In this document: positions 56,754-64,000 of the stretch, piece by piece
Numbering within the stretch: position 1 is the first letter of the stretch
Layout: each line of letters opens with the position of its first letter
DNA from: Methylococcaceae bacterium
Lineage (GTDB): Bacteria; Pseudomonadota; Gammaproteobacteria; Methylococcales; Methylomonadaceae
Assembly: GCA_006844705.1 (NCBI GenBank)
Contig: SPJS01000067.1
Span: forward strand, 1-64,000
Length of the DNA: 64,000 nt
Direction of reading: 5' to 3'
Made by a program: the position numbers and the translations under genes
Notes under the pieces: model-generated
Told to the model about the DNA's origin: nothing
The model's input: only the letters and a program-made list of their open reading frames with translations
Databases searched by the model: none

Positions 56754-57686
56754 GTGCCAGCAGAATTTGACCTGATAAAGAATTTTTTTTCCAGGCAGAA
56801 AAGTCATCACCCCTGTAACCGCCTAACAATTGGCGACGACTGTGCATTAATTGAAGTACCGGAAGGTTTTCAATTAGCAGTTACTGTGGACACGATGGTC
56901 GAAGGCGTGCATTTTTTTTCTGATGTAAATCCCCACCATCTTGGCCATAAACTACTTGCGGTAAATTTAAGTGACTTGGCCAGCATGGGGGCTGAACCAG
57001 TCGCAGTGACTCTTGCATTGACAATACCTGCACTTGACATCCACTGGCTAGAAGGATTTGCAGACGGTTTTTTTTCTTTGGCAGATCAGTTTAAGGTGGA
57101 TTTGATCGGAGGCGATACCACGCAAGGTCATTTAACACTTTCTGTACAGGCAATGGGAATTATCCCGCAAAACAGGTCAATGCTAAGATCAAATGCAAAA
57201 GTGGGAGACTTGATCTACGTGACAGGCAACTTGGGTGATGGAGGGTTAGGATTAAAAATAAAACAAGGATATAAATACAAACAATCCGGTCACGCGTTAA
57301 CAAAATTTAACCAGCCTGTGCCCAGAATACCTGAGGGTATTGCGATCAGAAATATTGCGCATAGTTGTATTGATATTTCTGACGGTTTAGCTTCTGATTT
57401 AGGCCACATACTTAACAACAGTTGTGTAGGCGCCACAATAGACTGGTCCTCGATCCCGCTGTCTGAAGGAGTCAAACATTATATTGAAGAAACCGGGGAC
57501 TGGATGATGCCGTTATCGGCTGGCGATGACTATGAGCTATGTTTTACATTGGCCCCGGATCAGCAGCAAAAATTGACAATCGATGCAACTTGTATCGGCA
57601 AGATTGAATCTGAATCTGGCTTGCGGTTAATCAAAGATCAACAAACCCTACCCCTGGTCAAAAAAGGATATGAGCATTTTGCTTGA
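56754..57686 (+). CDS. thiL: Thiamine-monophosphate kinase
   Basis: ThiL phosphorylates thiamine monophosphate to the active diphosphate. The 310-aa protein has the metal/ATP motifs GDDCALIE and TVDTMVEGVHF, NLSDLASMGAEP, LIGGDTTQG and DISDGLASDLGH. The GTG start is two bases after the nusB stop; the ATG just before it is out of frame. It overlaps pgpA by 17 bases. Confidence 0.95.
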   Translation: MPAEFDLIKNFFSRQKSHHPCNRLTIGDDCALIEVPEGFQLAVTVDTMVEGVHFFSDVNPHHLGHKLLAVNLSDLASMGAEPVAVTLALTIPALDIHWLEGFADGFFSLADQFKVDLIGGDTTQGHLTLSVQAMGIIPQNRSMLRSNAKVGDLIYVTGNLGDGGLGLKIKQGYKYKQSGHALTKFNQPVPRIPEGIAIRNIAHSCIDISDGLASDLGHILNNSCVGATIDWSSIPLSEGVKHYIEETGDWMMPLSAGDDYELCFTLAPDQQQKLTIDATCIGKIESESGLRLIKDQQTLPLVKKGYEHFA

Positions 57687-58179
57687 TACATTAATTAAAA
57701 ATACACATGGTCAAGCCCAGTTAACACCGGCTCAAATTCTTCATGAGCCAGTGCTTTTCCTGGCATTTGGTTTTGGTAGCGGGTTGGCTAAATATATGCC
57801 AGGAACCTTTGGAACCCTTGCTGCCATTCCCGTTTATCTGTTAACCCGTCAATTGCCAATAGCCGGTTACACCCTGATCGCCCTGATAATCACCCTTGTA
57901 GGCATTCCGATCTGTAAAATTGCGGCTGACAAGCTTAAAGAGCACGATTATGGGGGCATCGTATGGGACGAAATTGCAGGCTATTTAATTACTATGACTT
58001 TGGTGCCATATAGCATTAAGAACCTGATTCTTGGATTCATACTTTTTAGAGTGTTTGATATCGTAAAACCCTGGCCGATAAAATGGGCAGATAAAAAAGT
58101 CTCTGGTGGAATAGGGATCATGCTGGATGATGTGTTGGCCGGTATGTTTGCTGCGATCATATTATTGATGATTCAATGA
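57670..58179 (+). CDS. pgpA: Phosphatidylglycerophosphatase A
   Basis: PgpA makes phosphatidylglycerol from its phosphate precursor at the inner membrane. The 169-aa protein has about four hydrophobic segments and the motifs FGSGLAKYMPGTFGTLAAIP and VWDEIAGYLITM, with PWPIKWADKKVSGGIGIMLD near the C-terminus. The start overlaps thiL by 17 bases, indicating coupling. It ends the riboflavin-nusB-thiL operon. Confidence 0.95.
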   Translation: MSILLDTLIKNTHGQAQLTPAQILHEPVLFLAFGFGSGLAKYMPGTFGTLAAIPVYLLTRQLPIAGYTLIALIITLVGIPICKIAADKLKEHDYGGIVWDEIAGYLITMTLVPYSIKNLILGFILFRVFDIVKPWPIKWADKKVSGGIGIMLDDVLAGMFAAIILLMIQ

Positions 58180-58187
58180 ATTTTTCC

Positions 58188-58215
58188 TTGAAATAAATGG
58201 TCGATAGGATATAAT
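58188..58215 (+). promoter_or_regulatory. Strong promoter of the initiator tRNA gene
   Basis: TTGAAA (58188-58193), a 16-base spacer and a perfect TATAAT (58210-58215) precede the tRNA by 13 bases. It begins eight bases after pgpA. Confidence 0.85.
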
Positions 58216-58228
58216 AGTTCCTCTTTGT

Positions 58229-58305
<77 letters not shown>

Positions 58306-58311
58306 ACACTA

Positions 58312-58530
58312 TCAATGTCGGCGCAAGCCCCATTCGATGCATTCAAGCATAGTTTGTCTAAGCTTTTCATCTCTTTCGTCTCCAAAGAGACACAAGATTC
58401 CAGCTAAATCACCGTGTAGATCAATACGCAGTACATTCTCGCCTGCTTCTGGCGTTATCAATAAGCCCCTTAAATGCTGTGATGTTTCGGCGCGTGCGCC
58501 TTCTGCATTCAAAGATGCTTTTAAATCGCC
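58312..58530 (-). pseudogene. C-terminal remnant of a serine site-specific recombinase
   Basis: The minus frame ends with ASLNAEGARAETSQHLRG, LLITPEAGENVL, then RIDLHGDLAGILCL, which resembles the C-terminal end of large serine recombinases (helical segment, an LTPxxG motif and a closing LxIDLxGDLAxIL strand). A few residues before ITPEAG seem missing and the catalytic resolvase domain is absent; the frame upstream of about 58530 is unlike the family. It starts seven bases past the tRNA, consistent with a decayed integrated element. Confidence 0.55.
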
Positions 58531-58956
58531 TGATGGTAGCGTGAAGCCATGGCCGGATGAATCAAGGGCTGGAAATGATATGGTGGGGTACCTCCCAGGA
58601 GATTGCTGGAGGTGACTTAACCGTCTACTTTTGATTTTGCTTATAAATGGGGGGATTACATAACCACTTCAAGTTTACATGCTCCCCGATATACTGATAG
58701 CTCATCAAATATATCAGATTGAGAGAGACAAGGACGGAGCGGGGGTGCTGGAGGCATCGCGTAAAGTTTTTGCCACTTGCCGGGGCTGGGAGCCCAAAAC
58801 AAACTTGGGCAAAAAATAGCGACTCCCCGATTTTATACGATGCTCTTGCTTTCTGAATGCGAGGCTTACAATTGCAGTAAAAAACAATTGCCCGCGTGGT
58901 TACAGACTTCTATTACCTGTTTACAGTCATTATTTCGTGTTAGAACAGACTTATGT
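58531..58956. other. Gene-free stretch after the recombinase remnant
   Basis: No intact gene is visible. A short frame about 58733-58819 (ERDKDGAGVLEASRK...) faintly recalls an IS5-type transposase segment, and GCCCAA/TTGGGC (58792-58810) with an A-run could end transcription. Probably debris of the same decayed element. Confidence 0.35.
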
Positions 58957-58986
58957 TTGCTAGATTAAGTATGTTTGCGTTATCAT
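58957..58986 (+). promoter_or_regulatory. Probable promoter of the rpsF operon
   Basis: TTGCTA (58957-58962), 18 bases and TATCAT (58981-58986) give a reasonable sigma-70 promoter about 80 bases before rpsF, leaving room for the leader RNA described next. Confidence 0.45.
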
Positions 58987-59010
58987 GGGCGGTTCCATTT
59001 GATTTATTAA

Positions 59011-59060
59011 TCCTTGCTTCACTGCTGTTCTATGATGGTGGGAGGCAATTACCGTAAGGA
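59011..59060 (+). promoter_or_regulatory. Likely S6:S18 autoregulatory leader RNA
   Basis: TCCTTGC (59011-59017) can pair with GTAAGGA (59054-59060), one G-U included, closing a structure that hides the rpsF Shine-Dalgarno. Inside, GGT (about 59038-59040 region) and ACC lie around GGGAGGCAATT, and a CCG (59052-59054) sits at the junction. A conserved CCG between two stems is the known feature of the S6:S18-binding mRNA motif before rpsF. The match is by eye, not by covariance model. Confidence 0.5.
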
Positions 59061-59066
59061 GAGAAA

Positions 59067-59516
59067 ATGCGGCATTACGAAATAGTATTTTTGGTTCACC
59101 CTGATCAAAGTGCGCAGGTTCCTGCCATGATTGATCGTTACAAAGCGCTAATCAGCGGTGCTTCAGGCACAATTCACCGTCTGGAAGACTGGGGACGTCG
59201 TCACCTTGCTTATCCTATCAAGAAAATCCATAAGGCTCATTATGTTCTGATGAATATCGAGTGTGATCAGGCAACACTGGATGAATTGGAAAGCGGTTTC
59301 CGTTTTAACGATGCCATTCTGCGCAGTATGACACTGATCAAAAAAGAAGCGGTGACTGAAGCATCAAAAATTATGCTGGCCGAGAACAAGCAGGCTGAAA
59401 ACAGCAAACCGGCTAGAAAGGAAGAAGTGCCTGTTAACAAGGCTGAAGAAACAGTAGCAAAAAATGAAAGTGCCGATGACAAAGCTGATGATGCAGCGCC
59501 GGCTGAAACTGAATAG
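59067..59516 (+). CDS. rpsF: 30S ribosomal protein S6
   Basis: The first 100 residues are a standard S6 ([39 protein letters not shown]). The remaining 45 residues are a charged, disordered tail rich in E, A, K and D, making the protein 149 aa against 135 in E. coli. AAGGAGAGAAA precedes the ATG. It heads rpsF-rpsR-DUF2232-rplI. Confidence 0.97.
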   Translation: MRHYEIVFLVHPDQSAQVPAMIDRYKALISGASGTIHRLEDWGRRHLAYPIKKIHKAHYVLMNIECDQATLDELESGFRFNDAILRSMTLIKKEAVTEASKIMLAENKQAENSKPARKEEVPVNKAEETVAKNESADDKADDAAPAETE

Positions 59517-59534
59517 GTAGAGTGGAGAAATATT

Positions 59535-59747
59535 ATGGCTAGAAATGACTGTCGATTTAGTGGTGAAAATGGAATCAATATTGATTACAAAGACCTTGAT
59601 CTATTGAGTGAATTTATTACAGAGACGGGTAAAATTGTGCCGAGCCGTATTACTAATACACCGGCTAAATATCAAAGGCAACTGGCGTCAGAAATCAAAC
59701 GTGCGCGTTTTATTGCATTGTTGCCGTATTGTGACGCACATAAATAG
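59535..59747 (+). CDS. rpsR: 30S ribosomal protein S18
   Basis: The 70-aa protein has [40 protein letters not shown] and [10 protein letters not shown], the full S18 signature, with a shorter N-terminus than E. coli (75). It binds next to S6 on 16S rRNA. Located 18 bases after rpsF. Confidence 0.97.
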   Translation: MARNDCRFSGENGINIDYKDLDLLSEFITETGKIVPSRITNTPAKYQRQLASEIKRARFIALLPYCDAHK

Positions 59748-59765
59748 TAGGATTGGTCACGCACA

Positions 59766-60671
59766 ATGATGAAAATGCTGGCTGGCTTTATCATGAAAGG
59801 ACGCATCACAGCCGTTCTGTTTGCGTCTGTGCTGGCATTGTTATCGCTGAAAGTTCCCCCCTTCAGTATTTTTAGTTCGGCCACTATTGCGTTGGTTACG
59901 TTACGACGCGGATGGCTGGAAGGTTTGTATGTGATGGGGATAGCCAGCCTTTCATCAGGAACGGTTGGCGCTTTTCAGTTCGACAATTTTCAGTTTGTCC
60001 TGCTCTATAGCATCGTGCTGTGGGTACCTGTCTGGTTTTTTTCCGTCATTTTGCGGGAGGGTAGACAGCTGGTATTGACCATCCAGATGGCTGCGATTAT
60101 AGGGATGCTGGGGGTGCTTGGGTTTTACCTTCTTCATCCAGATCCGGCTCAAATGTGGTTACAGTTAATGACCCAATTGATGCAAAACATTAGTGAGGCA
60201 ATGAATGTTCCATTTGAGCAGCAGGCTGAAAGTTTGGCACAGCGAGCCAGGCTAATGACCGGTGTGGTTGCGGGTGCAATGGTATTCAGCATGTTGTTTG
60301 GTTTGTTTCTAGGGCGTTGGTGGCAGGCATTACTGTATAACCCAGGAGGCTTTCGCAGCGAATTTCTTGCGATTAAAAGCAGTCCGCTGATGTCATATGC
60401 AGCCTTGTTGGTGGTATCAGTTGCGGTGTTGATGAAAGAGCAGGCTGCTGGAGAAATAGCGGGTAATTTAATGGTGTTGTTTTTTGCTTTATATAGCATT
60501 GTCGGGACGGCAGTGGCTCATGTAGTATTTTCAAGTATGAAAAACAGCAAAATTACAATTCCTTTTTTATATATTACTCTGCTATTGGTTCCTCAAGTGA
60601 TGATTGCTATTGCGGTATTCGGCTTTGCTGATACCTGGATAAACCTGCGTGACAGAATTGAAAATAGATAG
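59766..60671 (+). CDS. Multi-spanning membrane protein (YybS/DUF2232-like)
   Basis: The 301-aa product has about eight hydrophobic helices and few charged residues; GVVAGAMVFSMLFGLFLGRWW is the most recognisable block. Proteins of the DUF2232 type often sit between rpsR and rplI in gammaproteobacteria, as here, 18 bases after rpsR. Function is unknown; family assignment rests on topology and position. Confidence 0.75.
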   Translation: MMKMLAGFIMKGRITAVLFASVLALLSLKVPPFSIFSSATIALVTLRRGWLEGLYVMGIASLSSGTVGAFQFDNFQFVLLYSIVLWVPVWFFSVILREGRQLVLTIQMAAIIGMLGVLGFYLLHPDPAQMWLQLMTQLMQNISEAMNVPFEQQAESLAQRARLMTGVVAGAMVFSMLFGLFLGRWWQALLYNPGGFRSEFLAIKSSPLMSYAALLVVSVAVLMKEQAAGEIAGNLMVLFFALYSIVGTAVAHVVFSSMKNSKITIPFLYITLLLVPQVMIAIAVFGFADTWINLRDRIENR

Positions 60672-60711
60672 TATCAGTTAACGAAAAGATTTGAATAAGA
60701 GGTGAATTAAG

Positions 60712-61158
60712 ATGGAAGTCATACTTCTGGAGAAAATAGCTAATCTGGGAAACCTGGGTGACAAGGTTTCAATCAAGCCAGGTTTTGGACGTAATTTTTT
60801 AATTCCACAAGGCAAGGCGATTGCTGCAACAGCAGAGAAAATCAAGGAATTTGAAGCGCGCCGTGCCGAATTGGAAAAAATTGCTGGAGATAAACTGGCC
60901 GCTGCAGAAGCACGTGCCGAAGTGATTGGCAAGCTGGAAATCGAAATTGTAAATAAAGCAGGTGAGGAAGGCAAGTTGTTTGGTTCAGTTGGAACTCAGA
61001 CAATTGCTGAAGCAATCACTGCGGCTGGCGTACCGGTTGAAAAACATGAAGTTCGCCTGCCTGAAGGTGTCATTCGTCATATTGGTGATTATGAGATCGA
61101 TATCGATCTGCATTCGGATGTGGTTGTAAAAGTGCCTGTGGCCGTTATTGCGGAATAA
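60712..61158 (+). CDS. rplI: 50S ribosomal protein L9
   Basis: The 148-aa protein has the N-terminal rRNA-binding domain ([33 protein letters not shown]), the long connecting helix (about 42-75) and the C-terminal domain with [17 protein letters not shown]. Length equals E. coli (149). The usual neighbour dnaB is absent; hldD starts three bases later. Confidence 0.97.
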   Translation: MEVILLEKIANLGNLGDKVSIKPGFGRNFLIPQGKAIAATAEKIKEFEARRAELEKIAGDKLAAAEARAEVIGKLEIEIVNKAGEEGKLFGSVGTQTIAEAITAAGVPVEKHEVRLPEGVIRHIGDYEIDIDLHSDVVVKVPVAVIAE

Positions 61159-61161
61159 GGC

Positions 61162-62106
61162 ATGATCATCGTAACAGGCGGCGCCGGATTCATTGGTAGC
61201 AATCTGGTCGTTGGCTTAAACAAGCGCGGTTACGATGATATTCTGGTGGTCGATAATCTGACCAACGGGGTGAAATATAAAAACCTGGTTGATTGTCGGA
61301 TTATGGACTATCTGGACAAGGACAGTTTTCTGCAAAAAATTCGCAATGATGAATTCAAGGCAGAAAAGATTCATGCCGTTTTTCATCAGGGTGCCTGTTC
61401 CACTACGACGGAATGGGATGGTCGCTATATGATGGAAAACAATTATGAATACAGCAAATTGCTTTTTCATTATTGCCAGCAACATAAAATTCCCTTCATC
61501 TACGCATCCAGTGCGGCCGTCTATGGTGGCAAAGAGAGATTCAAGGAAGGTCTTGAATTTGAAGCCCCCTTGAATGTGTACGGATATTCGAAATTCCAGT
61601 TTGATCAATACATAAGACGTTTCGAAGACAAATTGTGCGGTCAGGTCGTGGGGTTACGCTACTTTAATGTGTATGGTCCACGTGAAGAGCACAAGGGCAG
61701 TATGGCCAGTGTCGCCTTTCATTTGAATAATCAGTTAAAAGCATCGGATTCTGTTCGCTTGTTTGAAGGCTGTGATGGATATGGTAATGGTGAACAACGA
61801 CGCGATTTCGTTTATGTGAATGATGTGGTTGCGTTGAATTTATGGTTTTTTGATCATCCTGAAGTATCTGGAATATTCAATGCCGGCACGGGCAAATCAC
61901 AGCCGTTTAATGATGTGGCGAATGCAGTCGTTGCCTATCATCAAAGAGGCAAGATAGAATACATTCCCTTTCCGGATCATTTGCAAGGCTGTTATCAGAG
62001 TTATACGGAAGCAAATCTGGAAAAATTGCGTTCTGTCGGTTGTGATCATCTCTTCAAAACTGTGGAAGAAGGCGTCAAATTATATATGGAATGGCTTAAC
62101 CGGTAG
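61162..62106 (+). CDS. hldD: ADP-L-glycero-D-manno-heptose 6-epimerase
   Basis: HldD epimerises ADP-heptose for the lipopolysaccharide inner core. The 314-aa short-chain dehydrogenase has [11 protein letters not shown] (4-14) for NADP, Y140-x3-K144 (YGYSK) as catalytic pair, and [19 protein letters not shown]. Length is close to E. coli (310). It follows rplI by three bases, so it may share the ribosomal transcript; waaA follows after 26 bases. Confidence 0.97.
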   Translation: MIIVTGGAGFIGSNLVVGLNKRGYDDILVVDNLTNGVKYKNLVDCRIMDYLDKDSFLQKIRNDEFKAEKIHAVFHQGACSTTTEWDGRYMMENNYEYSKLLFHYCQQHKIPFIYASSAAVYGGKERFKEGLEFEAPLNVYGYSKFQFDQYIRRFEDKLCGQVVGLRYFNVYGPREEHKGSMASVAFHLNNQLKASDSVRLFEGCDGYGNGEQRRDFVYVNDVVALNLWFFDHPEVSGIFNAGTGKSQPFNDVANAVVAYHQRGKIEYIPFPDHLQGCYQSYTEANLEKLRSVGCDHLFKTVEEGVKLYMEWLNR

Positions 62107-62132
62107 TGTTATCCATATGAGTTGAAACCAAA

Positions 62133-63425
62133 ATGCGCCTGCTTTATACAACATTGTTCACGCTGTTATTGCCACTGGTTATTCTTCGATTATATTGGCG
62201 GGGCGTGAAAGCACCGGCTTATCGCCAGCGCTGGCTTGAGCGACTGGGATGGTATTCTGAAAAGCCCGAATTGGGGGCAGTCTGGGTACATGCGGTATCC
62301 GTCGGCGAAGTTGAAGCGGCCATTCCCTTGATCAACAATCTTCTTGAACAATATCCGCAACAGCCGGTGTTGGTCACCACAACCACGCCTACTGGTTCAG
62401 CCAGAGTGCAGGCGTTGTTGGGTGATAAAGTTCAACATGTCTATTTTCCGTATGATCTGCCTTGGGTCGTTTCGCGCACACTAGAGCGATTCAAACCGGC
62501 GATGCTGGTGGTTATGGAGAAGGAAATCTGGCCAAATCTATATGCAACATGCAAGACCCAAAATATCCCTGTATTTATTGTGAATGCGCGTTTATCTGTC
62601 AAGTCTGGCAAACTTTATAAAATGATTACCCCTTTGATTAAGCCAGTGCTGGAAAATGTCAATGCGGTGCTTGCGCAGACAGAAGAGGATGCACAGCGGT
62701 TTGTTGAGTTGGGTGCGCCGCAAAATGAAACCCATGTCACCGGCAATATTAAATTTGATATAAATATTGATGAGGCCAGCCTGCAGGAAGGCATGTTATT
62801 AAAACGAACATTGTTTCCCGGTCGGTTTGTGCTGATTGCAGCAAGTACCCATGAAGGGGAAGAAGACATCTTTTTAAACCTGTATGCGCAATTAAAACAA
62901 CACATTCCGGAATTGATTCTATTACTGGTTCCGCGTCATCCGGAGCGTTTTGCCGCGGTGATTGATCTGGCTAAGGAAAACCAGCTCAAGGTTGTTAACC
63001 GCACGGGAGATGATTTCTGCAAGAATGAAACAGACGTGTATATTGCAGATACCATGGGCGAATTGAAAATGTTTTATGCGGCAGCTGATCTGGCTTTTGT
63101 TGGAGGCAGTCTGGTACCGGTCGGCGGGCATAATATTCTGGAACCATTGGCGATCGGAGTGCCTGTCATGTTTGGCCCACATATGCATAATTTTCAGGAA
63201 ATATCTGACTTGGCATTGTCCGAGAATATTGCGGTGCAATGTACTGATAACGCGCAAATTGTTGAGCGGGTTATAGACTTGTACCAACAGGAGGCCACTC
63301 GTCTGGAGATGGTGCAGCATGGCCATGCCTTTATTCAACAAAACCAGGGCGTGACAGAAATGATTTTTGATTATCTGGATAATTTTGATCGCTTTGTCGC
63401 TGACAAGGTCAGGCGAGCGGTATAA
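62133..63425 (+). CDS. waaA: 3-deoxy-D-manno-octulosonate (Kdo) transferase
   Basis: WaaA adds Kdo to lipid A at the inner membrane. The 430-aa GT-B enzyme has an N-terminal membrane anchor (LFTLLLPLVILRL), VWVHAVSVGEVEAA (acceptor site), ATTPTGSARVQAL-like block, FVGGSLVPVGGHNILEP (nucleotide-sugar site) and GPHMHNF. It continues lipopolysaccharide core genes after hldD and converges with comF. Confidence 0.97.
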   Translation: MRLLYTTLFTLLLPLVILRLYWRGVKAPAYRQRWLERLGWYSEKPELGAVWVHAVSVGEVEAAIPLINNLLEQYPQQPVLVTTTTPTGSARVQALLGDKVQHVYFPYDLPWVVSRTLERFKPAMLVVMEKEIWPNLYATCKTQNIPVFIVNARLSVKSGKLYKMITPLIKPVLENVNAVLAQTEEDAQRFVELGAPQNETHVTGNIKFDINIDEASLQEGMLLKRTLFPGRFVLIAASTHEGEEDIFLNLYAQLKQHIPELILLLVPRHPERFAAVIDLAKENQLKVVNRTGDDFCKNETDVYIADTMGELKMFYAAADLAFVGGSLVPVGGHNILEPLAIGVPVMFGPHMHNFQEISDLALSENIAVQCTDNAQIVERVIDLYQQEATRLEMVQHGHAFIQQNQGVTEMIFDYLDNFDRFVADKVRRAV

Positions 63426-63447
63426 ATCAGATCCGTCTCAGGCCAAG

Positions 63448-64000
63448 TTAGGCGCGGGCGCAAACCCAGACATCAACACGTTTTACCCCACTTTGCTTAA
63501 CAGCGCTGGCCAGTTCATTAACGGTAGAACCCGTTGTCATCACGTCATCAATCAAGACGATATGCTGTAATGCGCTCGGTTTAACGGTGAATGCCTGACG
63601 CAGATTTTTTCTGCGATCACTGGCTGACAGCGAGCTTTGCTGTTGCGTATTCTTTTGTCGCCTGCACAGTCCCGTATTCAACGGTATCCCGATGAGGGAT
63701 GACAGGTCACGTGCAATTTCCAATGATTGATTAAAGCCGCGTTCTCTTAATCTGGCAGGATGAAGCGGTACTGGTACCAGACATTCCGGTGGAGAAGCAA
63801 TATTGCACACATAGGGTGCCAGCAACATGGCAAGCAGGCGAGAGTTTTTATATTGCTTGCCAAATTTTAATGCCGTGATTAGATGTGCCATCGGTTGCAC
63901 ATAATGATAGGGGGCAATCACCTGGTCAAATTGTGGCGGGCGCTGAAGGCAGCGGCCACAGCGTTGCAAATGATTGGCTTCATCTTCAAATGCTTCATGA
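63448..64000 (-). CDS. comF: ComF-family amidophosphoribosyltransferase-like protein, 5' end outside window
   Basis: The frame stays open to the right edge, so the N-terminus is missing; the visible part is about 184 aa. It shows RCGRCL, the second zinc-like CxxC, VPVPLHPARLRERGFNQS and the PRPP-binding motif IVLIDDVMTTGSTVNE near the C-terminus. ComF/GntX proteins act in DNA uptake or use of DNA as nutrient; the exact activity is unsettled. TTG at 63969 is not a credible start because the CxxC zone continues upstream. Confidence 0.93.
   Translation of the reverse strand, partial: HEAFEDEANHLQRCGRCLQRPPQFDQVIAPYHYVQPMAHLITALKFGKQYKNSRLLAMLLAPYVCNIASPPECLVPVPLHPARLRERGFNQSLEIARDLSSLIGIPLNTGLCRRQKNTQQQSSLSASDRRKNLRQAFTVKPSALQHIVLIDDVMTTGSTVNELASAVKQSGVKRVDVWVCARA

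Noticed and set aside
58337..58615. 92-codon plus-strand frame after tRNA-fMet
   Set aside because: The opposite strand shows recombinase-like sequence, so this is its shadow.
58733..58819. Possible IS5-type transposase fragment
   Set aside because: Only about 28 residues with faint resemblance; too weak for a feature.

Overview
The window looks like chromosome of a gammaproteobacterial C1-utiliser, most likely a type I methanotroph (Methylococcales) or a close relative. The main evidence is a tetrahydromethanopterin (H4MPT) / methylofuran island at 10.8-21.6 kb: formaldehyde-activating enzyme, methenyl-H4MPT cyclohydrolase, beta-RFAP synthase and several archaeal-type cofactor-biosynthesis proteins. 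Gene order elsewhere is proteobacterial to gammaproteobacterial (dapA-bamC-purL; nrdR-ribD-ribE-ribBX-ribH-nusB-thiL-pgpA; rpsF-rpsR-rplI). No methane or methanol oxidation gene lies in the window, so the lifestyle is inferred.

Layout. (1) 1-5.0 kb is an accessory island: the 3' part of a type I restriction subunit (hsdR), a gene-poor stretch with two degenerate copies of a two-hairpin repeat, and a mobile-mystery A/B pair (HTH protein plus Fic protein). (2) 5.0-10.6 kb: prfC, a lipoprotein, a small acidic protein and pntAB, the last behind a possible structured leader. (3) 10.8-21.6 kb: a REC-GGDEF protein, an archaeal-type nucleotidyltransferase and a HAD hydrolase, overlapping or closely spaced, lead into the H4MPT/methylofuran island. 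(4) 21.7-27 kb: a nitrate transporter with a fused PP2C phosphatase/kinase, a class V aminotransferase and a secreted Cys-repeat protein. (5) 27-40.6 kb: housekeeping genes (dapA, bamC, purL, hsp20, alaC, hom, thrC, recJ). (6) 40.7-50 kb: a 78-bp MITE, a Ubi-type hydroxylase, a long glutamate synthase (1825 aa), a CysJ-type diflavin reductase and two small sister membrane proteins. (7) 50-52.3 kb, minus strand: trypsin-like protease and polyprenyl-phosphate sugar transferase. (8) 52.4-58.2 kb: riboflavin operon with a degenerate RibA domain. (9) 58.2-64 kb: initiator tRNA, a serine-recombinase remnant, the S6-S18-L9 operon with a likely S6:S18 leader, then hldD, waaA and a window-truncated comF.

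How the genes fit together. Fae condenses formaldehyde with H4MPT and Mch interconverts methenyl- and formyl-H4MPT; neighbours are predicted to build the pterin cofactor and methylofuran. PntAB supplies NADPH. The nitrate transporter and glutamate synthase serve nitrogen assimilation. The most unusual points are a divergent gene pair with no intergenic DNA and a promoter inside the opposite gene, SD-sequestering leaders (pntA, rpsF), a glutamate synthase beside a diflavin reductase with no GltD nearby, and the GGDEF/nucleotidyltransferase/HAD run joined to the C1 island. All calls come from reading the sequence; no database search was possible.
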